7,793 bases of DNA from Desulfobacteraceae bacterium. GTDB taxonomy: Bacteria > Desulfobacterota > DSM-4660 > Desulfatiglandales > Desulfatiglandaceae. The notes under the pieces were generated by a model that was not told the origin of the DNA, ran no database searches, and was given only the letters and a program-made list of their open reading frames with translations. The position numbers were made by a program, and so were the translations under genes. The stretch covers positions 1-7,793 of the forward strand of contig DAOVUP010000054.1 in the NCBI GenBank assembly GCA_030632525.1, read 5' to 3'. Positions 1-6,457 of this stretch are shown piece after piece. Within the stretch, counting starts at the first letter, position 1. Each line of letters opens with the position of its first letter.

Positions 1-5
1 CCTAT

Positions 6-124
6 GAATCTGTCGAAAAACCCTAAAACATGCAATTTCTCCCTCCTTTTCGGCTTGCAAGTGGCCGGTTTTTAACAGAACTTGAATAGCAAAATTCGGT
101 CATTTCGACTTTTTCGACAGATTC
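6..124. repeat. Element with perfect 15-bp terminal inverted repeats
   Basis: GAATCTGTCGAAAAA at 6-20 is the exact reverse complement of 110-124, enclosing about 89 bases with no convincing gene. The inner part is T-rich and carries the palindrome CTTGCAAG near 54-61. The arrangement looks like a small non-autonomous mobile element or a large intergenic palindrome. No transposase and no clear target duplication are visible beside the arms. The terminal sequence differs from the TAGTGTC ends of the other repeats in the window, so it is probably a separate family. Confidence 0.6.
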
Positions 125-133
125 TATATCAGT

Positions 134-175
134 CTTGCATAATGGTGGCCGATGTGCGATGCTACCATATGCAAG
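134..175. repeat. Small imperfect hairpin
   Basis: CTTGCATAATGGT (134-146) pairs with ACCATATGCAAG (164-175) apart from one bulged base, with a loop of about 17 bases. It sits between the 6-124 element and the 196-406 palindrome. No T-run follows, so it is not a typical intrinsic terminator. Role unknown. Confidence 0.4.
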
Positions 176-195
176 AAGCTTGGAATTTTGTCATA

Positions 196-406
196 CTTAG
201 GGCTCGCGCAAAAATAACTTCACATTTTCCCATCCCATCTTCAGGTCATCTCTGGCTGCGCCTCAACCGCAAAATCCTCGAAATAGTACAACTATTTCTG
301 TGGTTTTGCTCAATCGGCACAGCCAGGTAAGCGAGCTCGCGAAACTCCGAATCTAACCTAAATCTGGGCGCCAATTCTGGGAACTTATTTTTGCGCAAAC
401 CCTTAG
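196..406. repeat. Nested ~210-bp imperfect palindrome, MITE/REP-like
   Basis: The outer arms at 196-217 and 385-406 are complementary at about 18 of 22 positions, including the run GCGCAAAAATAA against TTATTTTTGCGC. The centre is a second hairpin of 37-base arms (251-287 with 291-327) around a 3-base loop, and the segments between the two also pair partly. The whole stretch could fold as one long stem. The core text ATCCTCGAAATA recurs in the 2621-2765 repeat. A short open frame running through here (82-330) has no ribosome site or recognisable protein and is taken as chance. Confidence 0.65.
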
Positions 407-543
407 CGCCTGAACAAAAACCATGTTCAGACACAATTTTGATTTTTGATTTTTATTCTTGGATTAATGGAATTAATTCCAACTCAGTAAACCCCCATGA
501 TTGATGTTGCGTTCATTTTCATTTCGGGGTTTTCGTTCAGACA
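407..543. repeat. 137-bp element with CTGAAC/GTTCAG terminal inverted repeats
   Basis: The left end (407-422, core CTGAACAAAAACC) and the right end (528-543, core GTTTTCGTTCAGACA) are inverted repeats at about 13 of 16 positions. The right 15 bases (529-543) exactly match the reverse complement of part of the terminal repeat of the 2621-2765 element. The interior differs from that element: it is AT-rich, contains the perfect palindrome GGAATTAATTCC (469-480) and an AAACCCC..GGGGTTTT pair (about 489-533). It abuts the 196-406 palindrome and ends about 50 bases before the oxidoreductase start, so any promoter of that gene lies in or beside it. Confidence 0.45.
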
Positions 544-577
544 ATAGATGGACTCTGTTTTCTTTAAATCGTCTAAG

Positions 578-584
578 AAGGGGG
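578..584 (+). promoter_or_regulatory. Ribosome binding site deciding the oxidoreductase start
   Basis: AAGGGGG lies 7 bases before ATG 592 and 4 bases before the alternative GTG 589. The spacing favours the ATG. Confidence 0.55.
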
Positions 585-591
585 AAATGTG

Positions 592-1479
592 ATGTCTAAG
601 GTAACCGACTTGTTGGGCTCTCAATATCCAATAATCCAGGGTGCTATGGGTGTTATCTGCAACCCGGAACTGGTTGCTGCGGTGTCCGAAGCCGGGGGAT
701 TCGGCCTTTTGGCCACAGCTTTTGCGGAAGACGTGGAGGCAGTCAGAGAGCAGGCAAAGGTCACAAAAAAGCTTACAAACAAGCCCTCTGGCGCAAATCT
801 TTTTATGATGAATCCCTTGACTGAGAATTTTGCGAAGGTCCTGGCTGAAGAGGGTATAAGAACGGTGACTGTATCCGGAGGGTCCCCTAAGGCGTTGATC
901 CCGTTGTTGCGCGACTTGGGCCTAAAGGTTATTGTTGTTGTGCCCACGGTGGAGGTAGCCAAAGGCGCCGAGGGTTTGGGTGCTGATGCTGTGGTTGCAG
1001 AAGGTTCGGAATCGGGTGGGGTACAGGGTTTCAAAGGCGTATCCACCATGGTCCTTGTCCCAGCAGTGGTTGACGAAGTCAATATTCCTGTGATTGCAGC
1101 AGGGGGTATCAGTGACTCCTGCGGGTACAAGGCCGCCCTTGCCCTGGGAGCGGAAGGGGTCCAGATTGGGACTCGTTTCATTGCCACAAAGGAATGTATA
1201 GCGCATGCCGTCTATAAAAATACCATCGTTGCTGCCGCGGATACCGGCACAGGACTTGTCAATATGCTCCGATTCCAGATCAGGGCCTTGCGAACCACCT
1301 TAGTTGAGAGATTGCTCAAGGGTCAGGAGTCCTCCATGCCTGACTTTACCTGGCAGGCTATGGAAGACTCGTGGATCAAAGGAGACTTGGAAGCCGGTGT
1401 ATTGCCTGCCGGACAGGTCGCTGGCCGGATTTCCACTATTTTATCGGTAAGGGAGATCATCAAAGAGATAGTTGCTTAG
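592..1479 (+). CDS. FMN-dependent 2-nitropropane dioxygenase/FabK-like oxidoreductase
   Basis: This is a 295-residue TIM-barrel flavoprotein of the nitronate monooxygenase/enoyl-ACP reductase II (FabK) superfamily, predicted cytosolic. Visible family marks are YPIIQGAMG near the N-terminus (residues 12-20), the GADAVVAEGSESGG segment (130-143), and the FMN phosphate-binding strands IPVIAAGGI (165-173) and GAEGVQIGTRF (186-196). The catalytic His that usually follows GG in this motif (GGHxG) is Val144 here, so neither nitronate oxidation nor FabK-type enoyl reduction can be assumed. ATG at 592 is preferred because the purine-rich AAGGGGG (578-584) sits 7 bases upstream; an in-frame GTG at 589 would add one residue. 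The kinase gene follows after 71 bases with no visible terminator. Family assignment is firm; substrate is unknown. Confidence 0.88.
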   Translation: MSKVTDLLGSQYPIIQGAMGVICNPELVAAVSEAGGFGLLATAFAEDVEAVREQAKVTKKLTNKPSGANLFMMNPLTENFAKVLAEEGIRTVTVSGGSPKALIPLLRDLGLKVIVVVPTVEVAKGAEGLGADAVVAEGSESGGVQGFKGVSTMVLVPAVVDEVNIPVIAAGGISDSCGYKAALALGAEGVQIGTRFIATKECIAHAVYKNTIVAAADTGTGLVNMLRFQIRALRTTLVERLLKGQESSMPDFTWQAMEDSWIKGDLEAGVLPAGQVAGRISTILSVREIIKEIVA

Positions 1480-1550
1480 GAAAAACCGACCGAAAGTTTC
1501 ATCTACGCTGAAGTTAAGAACAACCGAATAACAATCGCGTCTCCGATGCC

Positions 1551-2630
1551 ATGAACATCAAACCGATTATCCTCAAAAGCATTTTGGACAGTCTCCCCGT
1601 GGGCCTTATGGTGATCGATCCTGAGGGAGAGGTCATCAATATCAACCGGGCGGCATCGGAGATCTTAGGCTATTCTCTCGACGCTTTTGAGGGAAAAGGG
1701 TGGGGAGACCTCTTTTTTGACGGTGAAAAGAACATTGATTTCAACCAGATTATCATTGATATCATACAGGAGAGGAAGGTCAATTTACAGCGGAGCGTAA
1801 GCTATGTCAGATCCGACGGGAAAATCCTTCAGCTCTCCATCACCGGTTCTTTTCTGAGAGAAGATGAAGAGATCGCCGGTATTGTAGTACTAATAAATGA
1901 TGTTACCGAACTTCATAAGGCGCACAGACACGAAAAAATCGTTTTAGAGGAAAAAGGCGCTCTCCAGCGCGAAAGGGCAGAAAGTATAAAGAATCTGGCC
2001 GAGGCCGTGGCCCATCAGATACGTAATCCGGTTACGTCAATCGGCGGCTTTTCAATGCGGATGCTCAATAAACTGGATCAAGACGACCCGAACAGGGTGT
2101 ATCTGGAGACTATCCTTGCCGGGACTAAAAGACTTGAAGATGTGGTAACGGCCGTGGGCCATTACACAAAACTGCTGCAAATAAAGCCGACAAGGGCTTC
2201 TATCTCTAAGGTGCTGGAGAAGGCACAGGCAGGTCTCGCCCCGAAAGAAGCAGAGCTGTCAAGGAAGATTAAATGGACCGTTCATTCAGAGCCCATAAAA
2301 GCTATGATCGATCCTGGACTTTTCACTCATGCATTGAACGAGCTTTTCCTGAATGCTCTGGAGTTTTGCAGAGAAGATGAGGTCGCCATAGAGGTGTGTG
2401 TCTTTGAGGACGCCAACTGGGTTAACGTGGAGATACAGGATTCCGGAATCGGTATTTCAGAGGAGGACAGACCCTATATCTTTGACCCGTTTTTTACCAC
2501 AAAGGCGGTTGGTGTGGGGATGGGTCTGTGCAGGGTAAAAAGGATCATCTCCGAACATAAGGGTGAGCTAAAGGTGGACGGTGTGCCGGGGGAAGGGACG
2601 AAAGTTGTGATACGACTACCTAGTGTCTGA
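1551..2630 (+). CDS. Soluble PAS-domain sensor histidine kinase
   Basis: A 359-residue two-component sensor kinase with no signal peptide or membrane segment, so probably a cytosolic sensor. A PAS domain spans about residues 8-120 (SLPVGLMVIDPEGEV opening, LQLSITGSF and IVVLINDVTE strands). A short linker helix (121-148) leads to the HisKA H-box with phospho-acceptor His155 in AHQIRNP; the residue after His is Gln where Glu is usual. The HATPase domain has an N-box (Asn263, Asn268), G1 DSGIGI (297-302), an F-box with PYIFDPFFTT (308-317) and G2 GVGMGL (321-326). No response regulator is encoded in the window, so the partner is elsewhere. The start ATG has no clear ribosome site, and an in-frame stop at 1515-1517 rules out a long extension. 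The stop codon falls within the 2621-2765 repeat, which contributes the last two sense codons. Confidence 0.92.
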   Translation: MNIKPIILKSILDSLPVGLMVIDPEGEVININRAASEILGYSLDAFEGKGWGDLFFDGEKNIDFNQIIIDIIQERKVNLQRSVSYVRSDGKILQLSITGSFLREDEEIAGIVVLINDVTELHKAHRHEKIVLEEKGALQRERAESIKNLAEAVAHQIRNPVTSIGGFSMRMLNKLDQDDPNRVYLETILAGTKRLEDVVTAVGHYTKLLQIKPTRASISKVLEKAQAGLAPKEAELSRKIKWTVHSEPIKAMIDPGLFTHALNELFLNALEFCREDEVAIEVCVFEDANWVNVEIQDSGIGISEEDRPYIFDPFFTTKAVGVGMGLCRVKRIISEHKGELKVDGVPGEGTKVVIRLPSV

Positions 2631-2765
2631 ACGAAAACTGTCTTTTTCGCCCATATCTGCGTCAGACTCAAATTTTAATCCTCGAAATACTCAATGTATT
2701 CCTGCGGTTAAAATTATCGTCTTCCTTGATCTGAACAAAAAATCCTAGTTTTCGTTCGGACACTA
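2621..2765. repeat. 145-bp palindromic MITE-like element with TAGTGTC ends
   Basis: TAGTGTCTGAACGAAAACT (2621-2639) and the reverse complement of 2747-2765 match at 18 of 19 positions. Inside, AATTTTAATCCTCGAAATAC (from about 2671) pairs with GTATTCCTGCGGTTAAAATT (ending about 2715), and intermediate parts also pair, so the element folds end to end. The outermost TA on both sides would fit a TA target duplication as in IS630/mariner-derived MITEs, but that is inference. It fills most of the kinase-rfbD gap, overlaps the kinase stop codon and ends 19 bases before rfbD. It may end kinase transcription or alter expression into the rhamnose genes. Confidence 0.75.
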
Positions 2766-2784
2766 CTTAAAAGATGAAAAAATC

Positions 2785-3672
2785 ATGAAAATTGTGATCA
2801 CCGGGGGTACCGGGCAATTGGGTGGCGACTGTGTGGAGGTCCTTGAGCAGCAGTGTGAGATTGTGTCGTTAGGGTCAAAAGACCTCGATATCACCAGCAG
2901 GACGGCCGTGGAGCGTCTGATAGGGGAGATAGACCCTCAGGTCATACTCAATTGCGCCGCCTTTACGAAGGTGGATGACTGCGAAACCAAACGGAATCTG
3001 GCGAGGAAGGTGAATGTGGAGGGTCCCAGGAACCTGGGTGTGGCCGCAAAAAAATATGGGGCCCAACTGATTCATATCTCAACCGATTATGTCTTTGACG
3101 GCAGGAAGAAAATTCCCGAACCCTATACGGAGCCCGATGAGACAAACCCGATCTCCTATTACGGGGTAACCAAGTTGGAAGCAGAGGCGGCCGTGAGAGG
3201 GGCAACAGATAACCACATGATCTTCCGAACGGCATGGATGTACGGGATACGGGGACAAAATTTTCTGAAGACCATGTTGCGTCTGGCCCTGAACAACCCC
3301 ACAAGGGAGATAAAGGTGGTAAGCGACCAGTTCGGATCACCCACCTGGAGCTATCGGCTTGCCCAACAGATTGCCAGGCTGATAGAGTCAGGGGGGCAGG
3401 GAACCTACCATGCAACATCTGAAGGGTATTGTACCTGGTATGAACTCGCCACCGAGTTCTTTGATAAAATGGGTGTGCCTCATTCCCTTGCTCCCTGTAA
3501 GACAGAGGAATATCCCACTCCGGCTACAAGACCCACGAACTCAATCCTGGAGAATCAGCGTCTCAAGGAAGCGGGTCTGAATCTGATGGAAGACTGGCAA
3601 AATGACCTGACGGAATTTGTGCTCCGGTTCAGGGATCGTTTGATAAACGAAGCGAGCGAGGGTCTGACATGA
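2785..3672 (+). CDS. rfbD: dTDP-4-dehydrorhamnose reductase RfbD/RmlD
   Basis: This enzyme carries out the last step of dTDP-L-rhamnose synthesis, NAD(P)H reduction of the C4 keto group of dTDP-6-deoxy-L-lyxo-4-hexulose. The 295 residues are full length for this short-chain dehydrogenase. The Rossmann fold opens with GGTGQLG (7-13). NCAAFTKVDDCE (56-67), HISTDYVFDG (97-106) and the catalytic Tyr126-xxx-Lys130 in YYGVTKLEAE follow. FRTAWMYG (147-154) and DQFGSPTW (181-188) are family signatures. The start codon has only a weak purine-rich region upstream; another ATG at 2774 is out of frame. The last codon overlaps the rfbB start (ATGA), suggesting translational coupling. It is the first of four rhamnose genes, directly behind a palindromic repeat, and no strong promoter of its own is evident. 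Confidence 0.95.
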   Translation: MKIVITGGTGQLGGDCVEVLEQQCEIVSLGSKDLDITSRTAVERLIGEIDPQVILNCAAFTKVDDCETKRNLARKVNVEGPRNLGVAAKKYGAQLIHISTDYVFDGRKKIPEPYTEPDETNPISYYGVTKLEAEAAVRGATDNHMIFRTAWMYGIRGQNFLKTMLRLALNNPTREIKVVSDQFGSPTWSYRLAQQIARLIESGGQGTYHATSEGYCTWYELATEFFDKMGVPHSLAPCKTEEYPTPATRPTNSILENQRLKEAGLNLMEDWQNDLTEFVLRFRDRLINEASEGLT

Positions 3673-4721
3673 AAAATATGTTAGTGACAGGGGGATGCGG
3701 GTTTATAGGAGCTAATTTTATCCGGTATCTCCTGGAGGAATCTGATTTTGAAGGTCGTGTGGTAAACGTGGACACCCTTACCTACGCAGGCAACCCGGAG
3801 AATTTGTCAGGTATTAAAGAGGTTTTTTCAGAGCGCTATGTCTTTGTAAAGGGAGACATATGCGACAAGGAGGGTATGGCAAAGGTATTTGATGATTATG
3901 AGATAGACACGATCTGTCACTTTGCGGCGGAATCCCATGTGGACAGATCCATCGTGAGCCCCGACGCATTTATCCGGACCAATATCATAGGAACATTCGA
4001 GCTGTTGGAGCTGGCGAAGCAACATAATGATCGGCTGGGGCTATTTCACCACATCAGCACAGATGAGGTATTTGGTAGTCTGGGAAAGGAGGGCTATTTC
4101 AAGGAGGAAACGGCCTACAAGCCCAACAGCCCCTATTCCGCCTCAAAGGCATCTTCCGATCATCTGGTGAGGGCCTATCACAAGACCTATGGTCTTCCCG
4201 CAACCATATCTAATTGTTCCAACAATTACGGGCCCTATCAATTCCCCGAAAAACTCCTCCCCCTCATAATTCTGAATGCCTTTGAGGGAAAGCCGCTTCC
4301 TGTTTACGGGGATGGTCTCAATATCAGGGACTGGCTTTATGTGCGGGATCACTGCACGGCCATCTGGACGATCATGAAAAACGGAAAGAGGGGCGAGACC
4401 TACAACATCGGTGGCAACACGGAAATGGAAAACATTAGCATTGTGGGGATGGTGTGTGATATTTTGGACGAGCTTCCGTTGCCCACATTGGACCACCCGC
4501 GGAGGGAACTTATAACATTTGTCAAAGACCGCCCCGGTCATGACCGCAGGTACGCCATCGACTTTACCAAATTGACACAAAAACTCGGCTGGTCCCCCGA
4601 GGAGTCTCTTGAATCCGGGATTCGTAAGACCATACAGTGGTATCTCGACAACCAGGAATGGGTGAATCGGGTGCAAAGCGGTGAATACCAGTCCTGGATC
4701 GAAGCGCATTATGGAAAATGA
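3669..4721 (+). CDS. rfbB: dTDP-glucose 4,6-dehydratase RfbB/RmlB
   Basis: This enzyme converts dTDP-D-glucose to dTDP-4-keto-6-deoxy-D-glucose through tightly bound NAD+, the second step of the rhamnose pathway. At 350 residues it is the usual length for this extended short-chain dehydrogenase. NAD-binding GGCGFIGANF lies at 8-17, and HFAAESHVDRS at 84-94. The active-site Thr131-Asp132-Glu133 triad occurs in STDEVFG, and Tyr156-xxx-Lys160 in PYSASKASSDH. SNCSNNYGPYQFPEKL, starting near residue 181, and the YGDGLNIRDWLYVRDHC substrate-binding region are intact. Its ATG overlaps the rfbD stop by four bases and is served by GAGGG (3658-3662), a ribosome site inside rfbD. A 92-base gap separates it from rfbA. 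Confidence 0.97.
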   Translation: MKNMLVTGGCGFIGANFIRYLLEESDFEGRVVNVDTLTYAGNPENLSGIKEVFSERYVFVKGDICDKEGMAKVFDDYEIDTICHFAAESHVDRSIVSPDAFIRTNIIGTFELLELAKQHNDRLGLFHHISTDEVFGSLGKEGYFKEETAYKPNSPYSASKASSDHLVRAYHKTYGLPATISNCSNNYGPYQFPEKLLPLIILNAFEGKPLPVYGDGLNIRDWLYVRDHCTAIWTIMKNGKRGETYNIGGNTEMENISIVGMVCDILDELPLPTLDHPRRELITFVKDRPGHDRRYAIDFTKLTQKLGWSPEESLESGIRKTIQWYLDNQEWVNRVQSGEYQSWIEAHYGK

Positions 4722-4813
4722 AATTTGACAGATCGATCCGATTCCCGGGTACCGCACCAGAGAGGCTGGGGTAGGATGAAACCTGGACAACTGCACGGGA
4801 GGAAAATCAAATC

Positions 4814-5713
4814 ATGAAAGGAATCATTCTTGCAGGGGGTTCGGGCACCCGGCTCTATCCGATCACACGTGTTGTCAGCAAACAACTGATGCCCGTTTAT
4901 GACAAACCGATGATCTATTATCCGTTGTCTGTGTTGATGTTGGCAGGCATCCGGGAAATACTCATCATATCGACACCTGAGGACCTGCCAAGATTCCGGC
5001 AACTCTTAGATGATGGATCCCAGTTGGGTCTCTCCTTCTCGTATGCGGAACAACCCCGGCCGGAGGGGTTGGCTCAAGCCTTTATCCTTGGGAAGCAGTT
5101 TATTGGAAAGGATCATGTTGCACTGGTCTTGGGAGACAATATCTTTCACGGCCGGGGGCTCTCGCAGATTTTTGAAAAATCTGCAAGATTTAAAAAAGGA
5201 GGTATCATCTTCGGATACCTGGTAAAAGACCCTGAGAGATACGGGGTGGTGGAGTTTGATGCTGATGGCAAGGTCACCGGTATTGAGGAAAAACCTAAAA
5301 AACCCAGATCCAAGTACGCGGTTCCAGGGCTCTACTTTTATGACAACGATGTGGTATCCATAGCGGAGAGTCTCAAACCTTCAGCCCGGGGTGAGCTCGA
5401 AATTACAGATGTTAACACGGCATATATGCGTCGTGGGGAGCTTAGGGTGGAGCTCTTAGGCCGGGGGTTTGCCTGGCTCGATACCGGGACGCATGAGTCC
5501 TTACAGCAGGCAAGTAGTTTTGTGCAGGCCATACAGGAAAGGCAGGGGTTAAAGATCGCATGTATTGAAGAGATCGCTTTCCGGAAGGGCTATATTAACC
5601 GGAGACAGCTTGAAAGATTGGCCGAGGATATGCTCAAAAACGAATATGGCGAGTACCTGATGGAAATCGTCTCCGATACGGTGGATGGAAACAATGACCT
5701 TGAAACTTACTGA
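4814..5713 (+). CDS. rfbA: Glucose-1-phosphate thymidylyltransferase RfbA/RmlA
   Basis: This enzyme makes dTDP-glucose and pyrophosphate from dTTP and glucose-1-phosphate, the first step and the usual feedback point of the pathway. The 299 residues match the family. Motifs in order are the nucleotide-binding GGSGTRL (8-14), [12 protein letters not shown] (22-33, Lys23 and Lys31), PRPEGLAQA (81-89), the Mg-binding Asp108 in [16 protein letters not shown] (158-164), GELEITDVN (193-201) and the second metal ligand Asp223 in [16 protein letters not shown] (4797-4802) lies 11 bases before the ATG, slightly long spacing. The 3' end overlaps rfbC. A perfect 21-base palindrome lies within the gene at 5164-5184. 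Confidence 0.97.
   Translation: MKGIILAGGSGTRLYPITRVVSKQLMPVYDKPMIYYPLSVLMLAGIREILIISTPEDLPRFRQLLDDGSQLGLSFSYAEQPRPEGLAQAFILGKQFIGKDHVALVLGDNIFHGRGLSQIFEKSARFKKGGIIFGYLVKDPERYGVVEFDADGKVTGIEEKPKKPRSKYAVPGLYFYDNDVVSIAESLKPSARGELEITDVNTAYMRRGELRVELLGRGFAWLDTGTHESLQQASSFVQAIQERQGLKIACIEEIAFRKGYINRRQLERLAEDMLKNEYGEYLMEIVSDTVDGNNDLETY
5164..5184. repeat. 21-base perfect palindrome within rfbA
   Basis: GCAGATTTTT and AAAAATCTGC form perfect arms around a single central G, encoding part of SQIFEKSAR of RfbA. It may be chance, a strong RNA hairpin, or a binding site within the coding region. Confidence 0.5.
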
Positions 5714-6257
5714 GCAGTCACTCCCGGATGTCATGCTGATTGAGCCGGTGGTGTTTGAAGATGACCGGGGTTTCTTTATGGAGACCTATCATATGATCAA
5801 GTACAGTGAGGCGGGGCTCGATCAGCAGTTTGTTCAGGAGAATCACTCGCATTCGCGGCGGCATACCCTTCGCGGGCTTCATTATCAGCTCAAACACCCG
5901 CAAGGGAAGCTGGTTTACGTTATCGCCGGGGAAATCCTCGACATTGCCGTGGATATCAGACGAGGTTCGCCCACATTCGGGCGCTGGACCGGTACCCTCC
6001 TTTCAGACAAAAACAAACGTCAACTCTTCATTCCCGCAGATTTTGCCCATGGTCTCTGCGTCGTGAGCGAAACTGCAGATGTCATGTACAAATGCACTGA
6101 CCTTTACGCTCCGGGGGACGAGTATGGGATCCTGTGGTCAGACCCGACCATAGACATTGTCTGGCCTATCGAAAATCCGATCCTTTCCGAAAAAGATGCC
6201 AAAAACCCGCAATTGAAGTACATTCCAGCGTCGCTTTTGCCCGTCTACAAAGGATAG
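5694..6257 (+). CDS. rfbC: dTDP-4-dehydrorhamnose 3,5-epimerase RfbC/RmlC
   Basis: This enzyme epimerises C3 and C5 of dTDP-4-keto-6-deoxyglucose, the third step before RfbD. It is a cupin of 187 residues, normal length. Visible marks are the substrate-binding [25 protein letters not shown] with the catalytic His63, the GKLVYVI strand, FAHGL, the catalytic Tyr132 in VMYKCTDLY, and the C-terminal LSEKDAKNP with a conserved Asp168. Start choice: ATG 5694 has GGTGG (5680-5684) at usable spacing and gives a family-typical N-terminus; in-frame ATG 5685 would add three residues but lies directly on that GGTGG. Either start lies inside the 3' end of rfbA, supporting coupled translation. It is the last gene of the rhamnose set; about 200 bases of intergenic DNA follow before the convergent fabH-type gene. 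Confidence 0.95.
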   Translation: MTLKLTEQSLPDVMLIEPVVFEDDRGFFMETYHMIKYSEAGLDQQFVQENHSHSRRHTLRGLHYQLKHPQGKLVYVIAGEILDIAVDIRRGSPTFGRWTGTLLSDKNKRQLFIPADFAHGLCVVSETADVMYKCTDLYAPGDEYGILWSDPTIDIVWPIENPILSEKDAKNPQLKYIPASLLPVYKG

Positions 6258-6362
6258 CTCAAGGGTTTCCGATTTATGATCATTTGCGGTGGTGGAAAGA
6301 TCTGGACGAGGCCCACAAAAAGGTGATGACCCTGATGAGGAAATCGATGGATCAAGACGGGT

Positions 6363-6396
6363 TATCACAGGGGCCGGAAAGGCCCGCATTGTGATA
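6363..6396. terminator. GC-rich hairpin between convergent genes, possible terminator
   Basis: TATCACA (6363-6369) pairs with TGTGATA (6390-6396), and GGGCC (6371-6375) with GGCCC (6381-6385), around the loop GGAAA. It lies in the 200-base gap (6258-6457) between the convergent rfbC and fabH-type genes, where a bidirectional terminator would be expected. No clear T-run follows on either strand, so it is not a classic intrinsic terminator. Nothing else firm is seen in the gap. Confidence 0.35.
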
Positions 6397-6457
6397 CAGC
6401 CCGGGATTTCGTTATCATAGCCCTATGGGGATGGTAATTTGACTTGTCAGGAAGGAT

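Noticed and set aside
82..330. 82-codon + strand open frame
   Set aside because: It runs through two palindromic repeats, has no ribosome site, and its protein resembles no family I recognise.
536..569. Promoter for the oxidoreductase, with TTTAAAT near 563 as -10
   Set aside because: No acceptable -35 at proper spacing; AT-rich chance matches are common here.
621..1206. Long minus-strand open frames opposite the oxidoreductase
   Set aside because: They are antisense shadows of a clearly coding + strand gene.
4725..4730. TTGACA between rfbB and rfbA as a -35 for an internal promoter
   Set aside because: No -10-like hexamer at 16-18 bases; the sequence there is GC-rich.
4143..4796. 217-codon minus-strand open frame opposite rfbB
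   Set aside because: It mirrors the conserved rfbB sequence and has no recognisable domain.
6258..6394. Open-frame tail encoding a plausible-looking segment (LRWWKDLDEAHKKVMTLMRK) downstream of rfbC
   Set aside because: Its only start is inside rfbC in another frame and there is no ribosome site. It could be a gene remnant but cannot be supported.
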